Below are positions 24,528-32,415 of a stretch of DNA of 33,759 bases, in pieces. How positions within the stretch are numbered: the stretch's first letter is position 1; each line of letters begins with the position of its first letter. This DNA is from an uncultured Gimesia sp. Lineage in GTDB: Bacteria; Planctomycetota; Planctomycetia; Planctomycetales; Planctomycetaceae. A program made the translations under genes and the position numbers. A model generated the notes under the pieces. That model ran no database searches. It was not told the DNA's origin and was given only the letters and a program-made list of their open reading frames with translations. The stretch is taken from NCBI RefSeq assembly GCF_937910335.1, contig NZ_CALEMX010000328.1, positions 1 to 33,759 of the forward strand, read 5' to 3'.

Positions 24528-25717
24528 AAATCGATTTCACCTGGTGCACCCAGATCAATTCCGCCGCCGGAACTTGGCCTTCGCTGATATCCATAGGCAG
24601 GTCGCTGCTGCCCTCGGTTTTGTGAAACACGCCTGGGTTGGGCTTGAGCCCTGGCATATTGCTGTTTTTCCTGAAGCTGATTAGATCGCGGGATCTGTCT
24701 TGGTTCAGGAGCAAAAGCGGCTATGGAACTATTCTTGTCATGCGTTGGACGACGGCCGCCAAAGGGAATCCGTGATTCAATAGGAAGCGGTCGAGACTTT
24801 CTACTGGAACCGTTTGTTTCAGTCTGTCCAGGCAGTTCCATTGGCTCGCCTAATGAGAATTCTGAATCATTTTCGTTCGAGTCAGGACTCTGAGAGCGAA
24901 TCACTAAGTTTTTGTTCTCGCTTGCAAGTTGCTGATTCGATTCGTTAGATGCCAGTTGTTGACCAGCGGGAACCTGCAAAGAAGGACTGCCGGCAATAAT
25001 CCATTTACCCCAACCTTGTTCCAACGCTTCCACATTTTTGTATTTGTATAACTTTGCGATGGCTTCATCCCAGCCATTTTTATGTGCGTCTTCCAGAAAC
25101 ATCAGATAGCGTTTTTTGCCACCTCTCTGTAATAGAAAGTCTGCCAGAGAATAACCTTCAGCGTATAGTGTGAGAACCTGTTGCATTTCGGATGGATATT
25201 CTGTCATCGACAACAGATTTCTGAGAGGAATTCGCTTGTTGGTTCCCATCACTTGCCGATTCAATAATCGTTGACGTTTCTTTTCTGACTCGTGCTCGAC
25301 AATGGTCGCAGCGCCTTCATCAGCCCAGCGGGGAAGAGGACGCCGAAAGTGACAGGCAAAAATCGTATGATTGACTTCGTGTGGTAACACCGAATCCAAA
25401 ATTCGTTCCAGTGTACCCTGAATCTGCATGTCCCAGCCAAAGACATGGCCGCGGTCAAATGAGAAAGTCGTAGCGCCACCGGCACCGTAATTGCCAACTT
25501 TAACTTTGATCGGACAAGGAGCAGACCACTTAGGCAATTCATGACCCAGCCAGGTGATTGCCAGTTCTTTCCGATAGATTTCCGCGGCATCACCTACCTG
25601 TTTGGCAACCTCTGCCGAGGGTGCATGGGTAATAAAATTGGGAGTTTTATAAGAGGCACCCAGAGATAAAAATGCAGCCAGACATAACGCGAAACAGCGA
25701 CAAAGTTGAGCTTCCAT
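24524..25717 (-). CDS. exported MA-clan metallopeptidase-like protein with disordered C-terminus
   Basis: 397 residues. Residues 1-22 form a signal peptide. Residues 110-150 contain the zincin signature LPHEVNHTIF (His113, Glu114, His117) followed by PRWADEGAA (Glu134, probable third ligand), as in DUF1570/peptidase-MA-like proteins. The region after about 240 is low in complexity: rich in Ser, Asn, Gln, Arg and Pro (RGQQRPAYGYQRRPSSGGG), so probably disordered. It ends GAPGEIDF. The length of the catalytic part fits a small gluzincin; substrate unknown. The stop codon is provided by the edge of the 92-bp repeat, so the present C-terminus may have been set by that insertion. The upstream 445 bp contain no gene, so it is transcribed alone. 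Confidence 0.75.
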   Translation of the reverse strand: MEAQLCRCFALCLAAFLSLGASYKTPNFITHAPSAEVAKQVGDAAEIYRKELAITWLGHELPKWSAPCPIKVKVGNYGAGGATTFSFDRGHVFGWDMQIQGTLERILDSVLPHEVNHTIFACHFRRPLPRWADEGAATIVEHESEKKRQRLLNRQVMGTNKRIPLRNLLSMTEYPSEMQQVLTLYAEGYSLADFLLQRGGKKRYLMFLEDAHKNGWDEAIAKLYKYKNVEALEQGWGKWIIAGSPSLQVPAGQQLASNESNQQLASENKNLVIRSQSPDSNENDSEFSLGEPMELPGQTETNGSSRKSRPLPIESRIPFGGRRPTHDKNSSIAAFAPEPRQIPRSNQLQEKQQYARAQAQPRRVSQNRGQQRPAYGYQRRPSSGGGIDLGAPGEIDF

Positions 25718-26162
25718 GCCCTCTTGTTCCTTATTGATTGCAGAAGAAGATGCGGGTCTTCGACTGACAAACTCTCAATTGGTTGTTACGGGATAGTTTT
25801 GGGTCGATCACTCGAATTGGAGTTCTGAGTTTTGATCGATGGATGAACCGATATGGTTCTAGTTACCTGAAACCGTCGTCGGTGAATTCCATTCAGACGA
25901 GGGAAGCAAGTGAAAGGTAATCCTTCCTAATGCAAACGAGAGACCAATCACTCGAAAAAAGAAACCTTCGCCTGACAAACAACCTGCACAACACACCTTA
26001 AAAGTTAATTGCGCATAGACTTACATCACACAGACAAAAACGGATTATGAGACGCACTGGTTTAAAATCGACGCGAGAATGCGTTGTAGAAATTGCAAAC
26101 ACCCATTGATTTCTTGTTGAAATGCAAATTTTACAATGAGGTAATTAAGAGCGCAATATGGA
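25718..26162. other. intergenic region, no gene seen
   Basis: 445 bp of mixed composition between two minus-strand genes. It must contain the promoter of the metallopeptidase gene. The ten-base sequence ATCACTCGAA occurs twice (25807-25816 and 25947-25956), which may be chance. No open frame, hairpin terminator or RNA gene is recognisable. Confidence 0.5.
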
Positions 26163-26411
26163 TTAAAAGCGAATCCGGGCAAACACCCAACCCAGGAAAT
26201 AGCCGACCAGCATCAGAACTCCCAACTCAGTAATCCGTTCGGTTTGCGTCTGTGTAGAACTGACGACTGCCTGAAACATAAAACAGAGCACCATCATCAG
26301 GCCCGCGCCATACATGCCAAAACGAACGCGAATTTCGCGGGCAGACGCTTGTGGCTCTCCGGATTCCCCTCCGGAAGGGATTGGCTCTTTTTTTGAATCG
26401 TCCGAATTCAA
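26163..26411 (-). CDS. small two-helix membrane protein downstream of obg
   Basis: 82 residues from a TTG start at 26411. The start is supported by a purine-rich GAGGGAGAG 4 nt upstream. The first 25 residues are polar and probably cytoplasmic. Two hydrophobic stretches follow: FGMYGAGLMMVLCFMFQAVV (31-50) and LGVLMLVGYFLGWVFARI (about 63-80). Family not recognised. Only 20 bp separate it from the stop of obg on the same strand, so it is very probably co-transcribed and perhaps translationally coupled. Function unknown. Confidence 0.7.
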   Translation of the reverse strand: MNSDDSKKEPIPSGGESGEPQASAREIRVRFGMYGAGLMMVLCFMFQAVVSSTQTQTERITELGVLMLVGYFLGWVFARIRF

Positions 26412-26431
26412 CAGACTCTCCCTCGCCAGCT

Positions 26432-27433
26432 TCAGGCCTCGACTTCCAGTTTTTGCAGCTCATCAATAATCATGCGTACCAGCTGTTCCAGATTGGAACC
26501 CGTGGCGGATGAAATCTGCATAATGGGGTGCCCCAGTTCCTCTTCCAGCAGTTCAGCAACAGGAGCCGCATCAGGTAGTTCACTTTTCGTGATCACGATA
26601 ATTTCCGGGCGCTCCATCAAGCTGGCATCGTATAATCGCATCTCTTCCCGAATTTGTCGGTAGTTCTGGATCGGATCGGTCTGATCCATCGGTGAAGGCT
26701 CTACCAGATGTACGAGAACCCGTGTTCGTTCAACGTGTTTGAGAAATTCATGGCCTAAGCCCACACCAGCGTGCGCGCCCTCAATCAATCCGGGAATATC
26801 AGCCACCACGAATTGATGATCAAAACCGACGCGAACAAGCCCCAAATTGGGATATTTTGTCGTAAACGGATATGCGGCAATTTCCGGATGTGCCTTGGAA
26901 AGACGACTTAAAAGCGTCGATTTTCCCGCATTCGGCTTACCCAATAGTCCCACATCGGCAATCAACTTCAGTTCGAGCGAAATATCCCGTGTCTCTCCCT
27001 CTCCTCCATGTTCAAACTCACGTGGTGCCTGATGCGTGGGAGTCGCAAAGTGCTGGTTTCCACGGCCCCTGTTACCCCCTTTAGCCACCACCACACGATC
27101 GCCACTCTCTTTCATATCCCGTAACAGATGCCCCCGCTTCGTATCTAGCACCAAGGTACCTGGCGGAACCATGATAATGGCATCTTCACCGTTTTTCCCC
27201 GTTTTCTGGCTGCTTTGACCGTTCCTTCCCTTTTCTCCATTCCAATGCTTATGACCAATCAGATGAGCAAGGCTGCTGACATTTACGTCGGCAAGCACAA
27301 CTACATCTCCCCCTTTACCTCCATCTCCTCCATTGGGACCACCGCGCGGAGTGTGAGCCTCACGGCGGAAACTGGCACAACCATCTCCCCCATCACCGGC
27401 TTTACAATATAGGTCAACTCGATCTAAAAACAT
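26432..27433 (-). CDS. obg: GTPase Obg/CgtA, ribosome assembly
   Basis: 333 residues. Residues 1-157 are the glycine-rich Obg fold (FLDRVDLYCKAGDGGDGCAS, GGPNGGDGGKGGDVVV). The G domain follows: G1 GKPNAGKST, the G2/switch I segment AYPFTTKYPNLG (TLxPNLG in most bacteria), G3 DIPGLIEGAH and G5 near SSATG. The G4 motif reads TKSE where most Obg proteins have NKxD or TKxD, so the guanine-reading acid is Glu rather than Asp. There is no C-terminal Obg extension. Obg binds the 50S subunit during late assembly and links growth to nucleotide levels. The usual neighbours rplU and rpmA are not in this window. Confidence 0.97.
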   Translation of the reverse strand: MFLDRVDLYCKAGDGGDGCASFRREAHTPRGGPNGGDGGKGGDVVVLADVNVSSLAHLIGHKHWNGEKGRNGQSSQKTGKNGEDAIIMVPPGTLVLDTKRGHLLRDMKESGDRVVVAKGGNRGRGNQHFATPTHQAPREFEHGGEGETRDISLELKLIADVGLLGKPNAGKSTLLSRLSKAHPEIAAYPFTTKYPNLGLVRVGFDHQFVVADIPGLIEGAHAGVGLGHEFLKHVERTRVLVHLVEPSPMDQTDPIQNYRQIREEMRLYDASLMERPEIIVITKSELPDAAPVAELLEEELGHPIMQISSATGSNLEQLVRMIIDELQKLEVEA

Positions 27434-27989
27434 AAGGCTTGGTCTACTGTCACTTTTCTATACTTCGGTTACACGCTCATCATGCAAATTGTCACGTTCC
27501 CGATTTCAGGAGCTTCATTCAGAGCACCGCTGATTCCATTTAGTAAATCAGGTAGTCTACAGAGAAGTTTCTTGTATCCTCTGCGTGACTGGGTGTTTAA
27601 GAAAAATCAAAGGTTTTGATTTTAACCTTGGTTTTCGATTTATGGTCAAATACCGCCATCATTTGGAAGTATGACAAACCCAGGATAGTCGAGACGACTT
27701 CACATGATAAAGTTACCACAGGAGAAAATCATTGTAGAAGTTCTCCTTTAAAATACGAGTGCCCATCGGTTCATTCTTCTACAATCCCAATGATGAAATT
27801 GTAATGAAGCGGATTATGACGCCCATCTCTGAAATAAAGTTTGTCAAAACAATTCAAATAAGTCATTTCCCAAAAGACACTTACATCGTTTTTTTACTCT
27901 CGTTTTCGGATTGACCCACTTTCAACTTCATTTTATACTCCCGCACCCCAAAACATGCCCGCAAGGATGCGACATAAGGATATGGTGTA
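27434..27989. other. divergent promoter region between obg and kdsD
   Basis: 556 bp, clearly AT-rich, between two divergent genes. A 62-codon plus-strand frame at 27616-27804 has no ribosome binding site and no recognisable fold, so it is not called. AGGA at 27977-27980 is the probable ribosome binding site of kdsD. No RNA gene is recognised. Confidence 0.5.
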
Positions 27990-29033
27990 ATGAGTTCCCT
28001 GCCTCTAAGGTCGGTCATTGAGTTTTCCCAGTTTGATCAGTTACGCGATGCGCGTGAAATCATTTTTAGCGAAGCGGATGCGCTACGCCAAATGGGTCGT
28101 ACTTTGGGTACCGAACTCAGCGACGCCGTTGATTTAATCCGATCGCGCCAAGGCGCCGTCATTTTAACGGGCATGGGTAAAGCGGGAATTATCGCACAAA
28201 AAATCTGCGCCACATTTTCTTCGACAGGCACACGCTCTCATTTTCTACATCCGGCAGAAGCCATTCATGGAGACCTCGGCTGTCTTCACGCAGACGATAC
28301 CGTACTCGCACTTTCCAACAGTGGCGAAACAGAAGAAATCCGACGATTGCTCCCAATCATTCAGAAAATGGAGCTGCCCATCATTGGCATCACAGCCCGC
28401 GAAACCAGTTCACTCGGACGCGCCTCTCAGGTTGTCTTGTGTCTCGGAGAACTAAAAGAAGCCGGCATGCATCAGTTAGCACCTTCGACATCGACCACAG
28501 CCATGCTAGCCATGGGTGATGCACTCGCTCTGGTAATCAGCAAAGCCCGCGGTTTTACACCTTTGGAATTTGCCACATATCATCCAGGGGGCAGTCTCGG
28601 ACGACGTCTGACCAATATCAGTGAAGTCATGCGCGGACGCGACGAAGTCCGTGTGACTTTCGAATCCAGTTCCATCCGCGAAACGTTCGTACGCTTGTGT
28701 TCCCCGGGTCGACGTAGTGGAGCCGTCATTATCGTGGATGATTCCAACAGTGTCACAGGTATTTTTACAGACAGTGATCTAGCTCGTCTGCTTGAAGAAC
28801 GACGCGACGCACAACTGGATCGACCCATTTCAGAAGTCATGATTGCTCAGCCCATCACCATTCAATCAGATGCTTCACTCCAAGAAGCCGTTGAGTTATT
28901 GAAATCACGCAAGTTAAGTGAATTGCCTGTCGTCGATCGACAACAACATTTAGCAGGCTTGATTGATATTACCGACGTCATCGGCTGGCAGCCACAAACC
29001 AAACCAAACAAAATTAACCGCCCGGCAGGCTAA
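27990..29033 (+). CDS. kdsD: arabinose-5-phosphate isomerase (KpsF/GutQ/KdsD family)
   Basis: 347 residues, start at ATG 27990 with AGGA 9 nt upstream. It converts ribulose 5-phosphate to arabinose 5-phosphate, the first step towards Kdo for lipopolysaccharide. Domain order: SIS sugar-isomerase domain (about 35-215, with ILTGMGKAGIIAQKICATFS, HPAEAIHGDLG, LSNSGETEEI, the STTAMLAMGDALA region and YHPGGSLGRRL), then two CBS domains (about 220-345, with GIFTDSDLARLL and LSELPVVDRQQHLAGLIDIT). The length is a little above the usual 320-330 because of an N-terminal extension. It is followed after 59 bp by an LptC/LptA-like gene, as in proteobacterial kdsD-lpt loci, which supports a role in outer-membrane biogenesis. 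Confidence 0.93.
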   Translation: MSSLPLRSVIEFSQFDQLRDAREIIFSEADALRQMGRTLGTELSDAVDLIRSRQGAVILTGMGKAGIIAQKICATFSSTGTRSHFLHPAEAIHGDLGCLHADDTVLALSNSGETEEIRRLLPIIQKMELPIIGITARETSSLGRASQVVLCLGELKEAGMHQLAPSTSTTAMLAMGDALALVISKARGFTPLEFATYHPGGSLGRRLTNISEVMRGRDEVRVTFESSSIRETFVRLCSPGRRSGAVIIVDDSNSVTGIFTDSDLARLLEERRDAQLDRPISEVMIAQPITIQSDASLQEAVELLKSRKLSELPVVDRQQHLAGLIDITDVIGWQPQTKPNKINRPAG

Positions 29034-29092
29034 CCTGATTTCTATCCTTTCAGCACATCATATCATTTTTTAGAAACGACCTTTCCATTTCC

Positions 29093-32000
29093 ATGACCGG
29101 AGCCATTCAATATAACAGGAATGGATTATTCGATCGCCTGATAGCCAACCGGCTGTTGTTGACCTGGCTCACAATGGTTTCACTGACCGGCGCGTATCTG
29201 GTGTATGCGCAGACCTTGCAGCATGTGATCAAGGAAAAAGTGATTCGGCGAGAGTTTCCGAAAGAGACGATCACATCTCACGCTTACTCTTCCGGAAATA
29301 GTGAATATGCTAAAAAGTACCTTCCCGATCTTCCCTGGGCAGCCGATGCCCGCTATCAGTTTAAAGATGAAAATGTCTACGTTTATACTGATACCTGGAA
29401 ACAGGAAGAGGAAAAAAAAGCGGCCCGTCTGAAACCGTTTGCGATGCTGATGTTCGACCCGAAAAAGGGTGACTCCGAAGCACCATTTGCGCTGATGAGT
29501 GAAGAAGCGCTTGTCCGATTTGAACAGCCTTTTGGTATTAAACATACAGATCCCGGCAGAATGATTGCAGGCTCCCTGGAAGGCGTTGTAAAAATTACAG
29601 GCCCCAACGGATTGATCATTTATGGACGCAATTTCTTCTATGATGAATCCTCCATGAATATCTGGAGCGATCACGAGGTGCAATTCGCATACGAAGACCA
29701 TCGAGGCAAGGCAAGAGGCATCGAAATGAAGCTGATTCCCTCTGCCACAAAACCGAAGGAACTCAAACCCGCTGCCGAAGGGATTCGAGAAATCGTGCTC
29801 AGACGCGACGTGCATATGGTACTGGCTTTAAAAAAAGATCAGGAGCCCTCGAAAAACGCGCAGTCACGTTTTGCCACGGTAACTAGCACAGGTAGTTTTA
29901 CTTTCAATCTTGAAACAAATCAGGGTACGTTTACCGATAATGTGTATGTCCATCATCCGACCAACGCTTATCAGGCCGACACTCTCGAATGCGATCAACT
30001 GCAACTACAGTTTGTTCGAAAAGTAGAAGTCGATGAAGAGACAAAGACGACTCTAGAAGAAACGAAACAACAGTCTGATCATTCCAGCGGTAAATTAGCA
30101 TTCCAGGAACTGGTGGCAACAGGCAAAAATGTCACGTTGATTTCCGAAGAAAAACAATTTTCTGGTTGGATGGACCGACTCTCCTATAACGAAGATACCA
30201 AAACCATTGTTCTCTCGGATAAACAACAGAACGTTCGCATTAAACAGCAGTCGACAACACTCCAATGCCCCGAGATTACAATTCTTCAGAATCAGAAAGA
30301 TCAACTGGAGACGATAATCTGCAAAGGTGCAGGCTGGATCAAACACTACGATGCGAAAACCCACGATCTGCTGTTGGCAGCGGAATGGGTCAAACAGATG
30401 AAAAAATCCATCGACCCGGAAACAGACCTGCAGATGGTGGAACTGGAACAGCAATGTGTCGTCAGACAACCCCTCGAAGAATTTGCACTTGGGGCGCAGG
30501 TAATCCGCCTATGGCTGAAGGGGGATCTCCCTTCCATGAAAGAGATCGATTCCAAAAAACAGGGCGCAGAAGAAACAAGCCCCAACAACTCTCAAAAGAT
30601 GCAAGACAAAATCGATCCTTATAAAATGATTGCGGAGCGGGACGTCGCCATCTACAGCCCCGAACTCAGAGGAAAAACCAAACGACTCGAAGTCTGGTTT
30701 GATCAGGTAACCAAACCCCAGTCGGCACCAAATGCACCTGTCGGTAATCAGCCAGCTACACAGCCACAAATGCCGACGATCAAACAGGCTGTGTTTGCCG
30801 TTGATGATCCGATCATCACCAGGCAAAACCAATTGGAATCTCAGGAAGGCCGGGCCAAAATTCCATCACACAGTCAGGACTCTGGATCTATCAATGAACC
30901 ACCTGAGGAAAAACTTTCCGAACCGGTAATGGTAATCGCCGATCTGATGAAATTGCGCGTGAATAAAAATGCAGAAGGAAAAGCCGAAGTCACTGAAGTC
31001 TGGACCGAAGGAAATGTTACTGTCACACAACTTCAAGGCGAACTGGAAAATGGCGAACCGGAAAAACCGTTGCGGATTACGGGCAATCAGTTGCATATCC
31101 AAAACAAAGGTGAGAACGATCAGGTTCTGCATGTCATCGGTCGGCCTGCCAAAATCAATGGGCGAGGATTTCAGATCGAAGGCGAAAATATTTTCTTCTA
31201 TCGCCTGGCAAACCGAGCTGAGGTGAAAGGCAAAGGACTCTTGCTGCTTCCGGTAAGAGGTGGAAAAAAATCAGCCGCCGGACTGCTTTCAGGCGCAGAT
31301 GGGATTACCAAAGACAATAGCCTGAATCAATCAAAAGAGACCGACCAGGATAATCAGGATAATGTCCTGGAAATCTACTGGGAAAAGGAGATGGACTTTG
31401 ATGGCCTGACGGCAAATTTCTTTGGAAAAGTCCGAACGAATATGGGAGACAACCGGCTACGCTGCCAGGAAATGGATGTCATTCTCTCCGATCGTGTCTC
31501 CTTTACTGAGAAACAATCGAATAAAAATGATGAAAAACCCACCGTACATTTCATTACCTGTCGTGACGGAGTCGAGGTCGAAAGTAACGAGTATCTGGAA
31601 AACCGATTGATCGGAATCCGCCGCGCCAGTTTCTGGCAAATGAATGTCGATCAAAAAACGGGCAACGCGGAAGCCCGCGGTCCTGGTTGGCTGAAGTTAT
31701 GGCGACGCGAAAACCCCAGTCGGCCCGGCTCTGAATCAAATGTCTCACAAGCCAATTCCCCACAAAAAACAGACACCGACAGTTGGACGTACACCCGGAT
31801 CGACTTTAACGGAAAAATGGCCGGGAATGTGGAACAGCGCAGTACCACTTTTGATGACCGTGTGCAGATTACTTACGGGGGCGTGAAACGACCCTTGGAT
31901 ACCATTGATCCCGACAAATTGCCTCCCGGTGCGGGTTGGATGCGCAGCAACAGCCTGAAGCTGATCCAACACGAAATCAAAAGCCAGAAGAAGAAATTTA

Positions 32001-32287
32001 TTTCCATGCTGGCCAAAGGCAATGCCGAACTGGAAGGTAATGCGCTCATCAAAAATAAGAACTCTCCTACAACTCAGTCCTTTATCGCACGTGCAGATAC
32101 AATCAGCTTTGATGAATCAAAAGACTTATACATGATGCGTTCTTTTGGAAATCGCAAAGCAACCATTCGCCGGTATTCACAGGCGGGCAAAGGACCAAAC
32201 AGGAGCGAAGCACAACAAATTGAGTTTTCACCCACTCATGACCGGGTTACATTACATGGAGTAACCGGAATACAGGGACTGCCGTAA
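29093..32287 (+). CDS. giant LptC/LptA (OstA-like) protein, probable LPS transport
   Basis: 1064 residues. A short cytoplasmic start is followed by one membrane anchor (LLLTWLTMVSLTGAYLVYA, 21-39); the rest is periplasmic. The long body repeats OstA-type beta-jelly-roll phrases: LETNQGTFTDNVYVHHPTN, VTEVWTEGNVTVTQLQGE, LRITGNQLHIQNKGENDQV, INGRGFQIEGENIFFYRLAN, LTANFFGKVRTNMGDNRLRC. An LptC-like anchor thus seems fused to several LptA-like units. Proteobacterial LptC and LptA have about 190 residues each, so this protein is five times larger. Low-complexity linkers (about 490-600, rich in Gln, Pro and Ser) separate the blocks. Direct succession after kdsD supports a role in the lipopolysaccharide bridge. 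No LptB ATPase gene is visible in this window. The start has no ribosome binding site. Confidence 0.72.
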   Translation: MTGAIQYNRNGLFDRLIANRLLLTWLTMVSLTGAYLVYAQTLQHVIKEKVIRREFPKETITSHAYSSGNSEYAKKYLPDLPWAADARYQFKDENVYVYTDTWKQEEEKKAARLKPFAMLMFDPKKGDSEAPFALMSEEALVRFEQPFGIKHTDPGRMIAGSLEGVVKITGPNGLIIYGRNFFYDESSMNIWSDHEVQFAYEDHRGKARGIEMKLIPSATKPKELKPAAEGIREIVLRRDVHMVLALKKDQEPSKNAQSRFATVTSTGSFTFNLETNQGTFTDNVYVHHPTNAYQADTLECDQLQLQFVRKVEVDEETKTTLEETKQQSDHSSGKLAFQELVATGKNVTLISEEKQFSGWMDRLSYNEDTKTIVLSDKQQNVRIKQQSTTLQCPEITILQNQKDQLETIICKGAGWIKHYDAKTHDLLLAAEWVKQMKKSIDPETDLQMVELEQQCVVRQPLEEFALGAQVIRLWLKGDLPSMKEIDSKKQGAEETSPNNSQKMQDKIDPYKMIAERDVAIYSPELRGKTKRLEVWFDQVTKPQSAPNAPVGNQPATQPQMPTIKQAVFAVDDPIITRQNQLESQEGRAKIPSHSQDSGSINEPPEEKLSEPVMVIADLMKLRVNKNAEGKAEVTEVWTEGNVTVTQLQGELENGEPEKPLRITGNQLHIQNKGENDQVLHVIGRPAKINGRGFQIEGENIFFYRLANRAEVKGKGLLLLPVRGGKKSAAGLLSGADGITKDNSLNQSKETDQDNQDNVLEIYWEKEMDFDGLTANFFGKVRTNMGDNRLRCQEMDVILSDRVSFTEKQSNKNDEKPTVHFITCRDGVEVESNEYLENRLIGIRRASFWQMNVDQKTGNAEARGPGWLKLWRRENPSRPGSESNVSQANSPQKTDTDSWTYTRIDFNGKMAGNVEQRSTTFDDRVQITYGGVKRPLDTIDPDKLPPGAGWMRSNSLKLIQHEIKSQKKKFISMLAKGNAELEGNALIKNKNSPTTQSFIARADTISFDESKDLYMMRSFGNRKATIRRYSQAGKGPNRSEAQQIEFSPTHDRVTLHGVTGIQGLP

Positions 32288-32289
32288 TC

Positions 32290-32304
32290 TTCACATCTGG
32301 TGAA
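32290..32304 (+). terminator. weak hairpin after the LptC/LptA-like gene
   Basis: TTCAC (32290-32294) pairs with GTGAA (32300-32304) across a 5-nt loop, 3 bp after the stop codon. TTTAAT and, later, a CTTTTTTC run follow. The stem is only five pairs, so termination is doubtful. Confidence 0.25.
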
Positions 32305-32415
32305 TTTAATAGATTATTTCTTTTTTCTACCCACTTTCTCGCGTATGATTATTACAGAGCGTATGTCGACTGTTTCCGTTTCGAGTTCTACGGTTTAAAT
32401 CAGAAATCCAGCACT

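Noticed and set aside
27616-27804. 62-codon frame between obg and kdsD
   Set aside because: No ribosome binding site, no domain, AT-rich promoter region.
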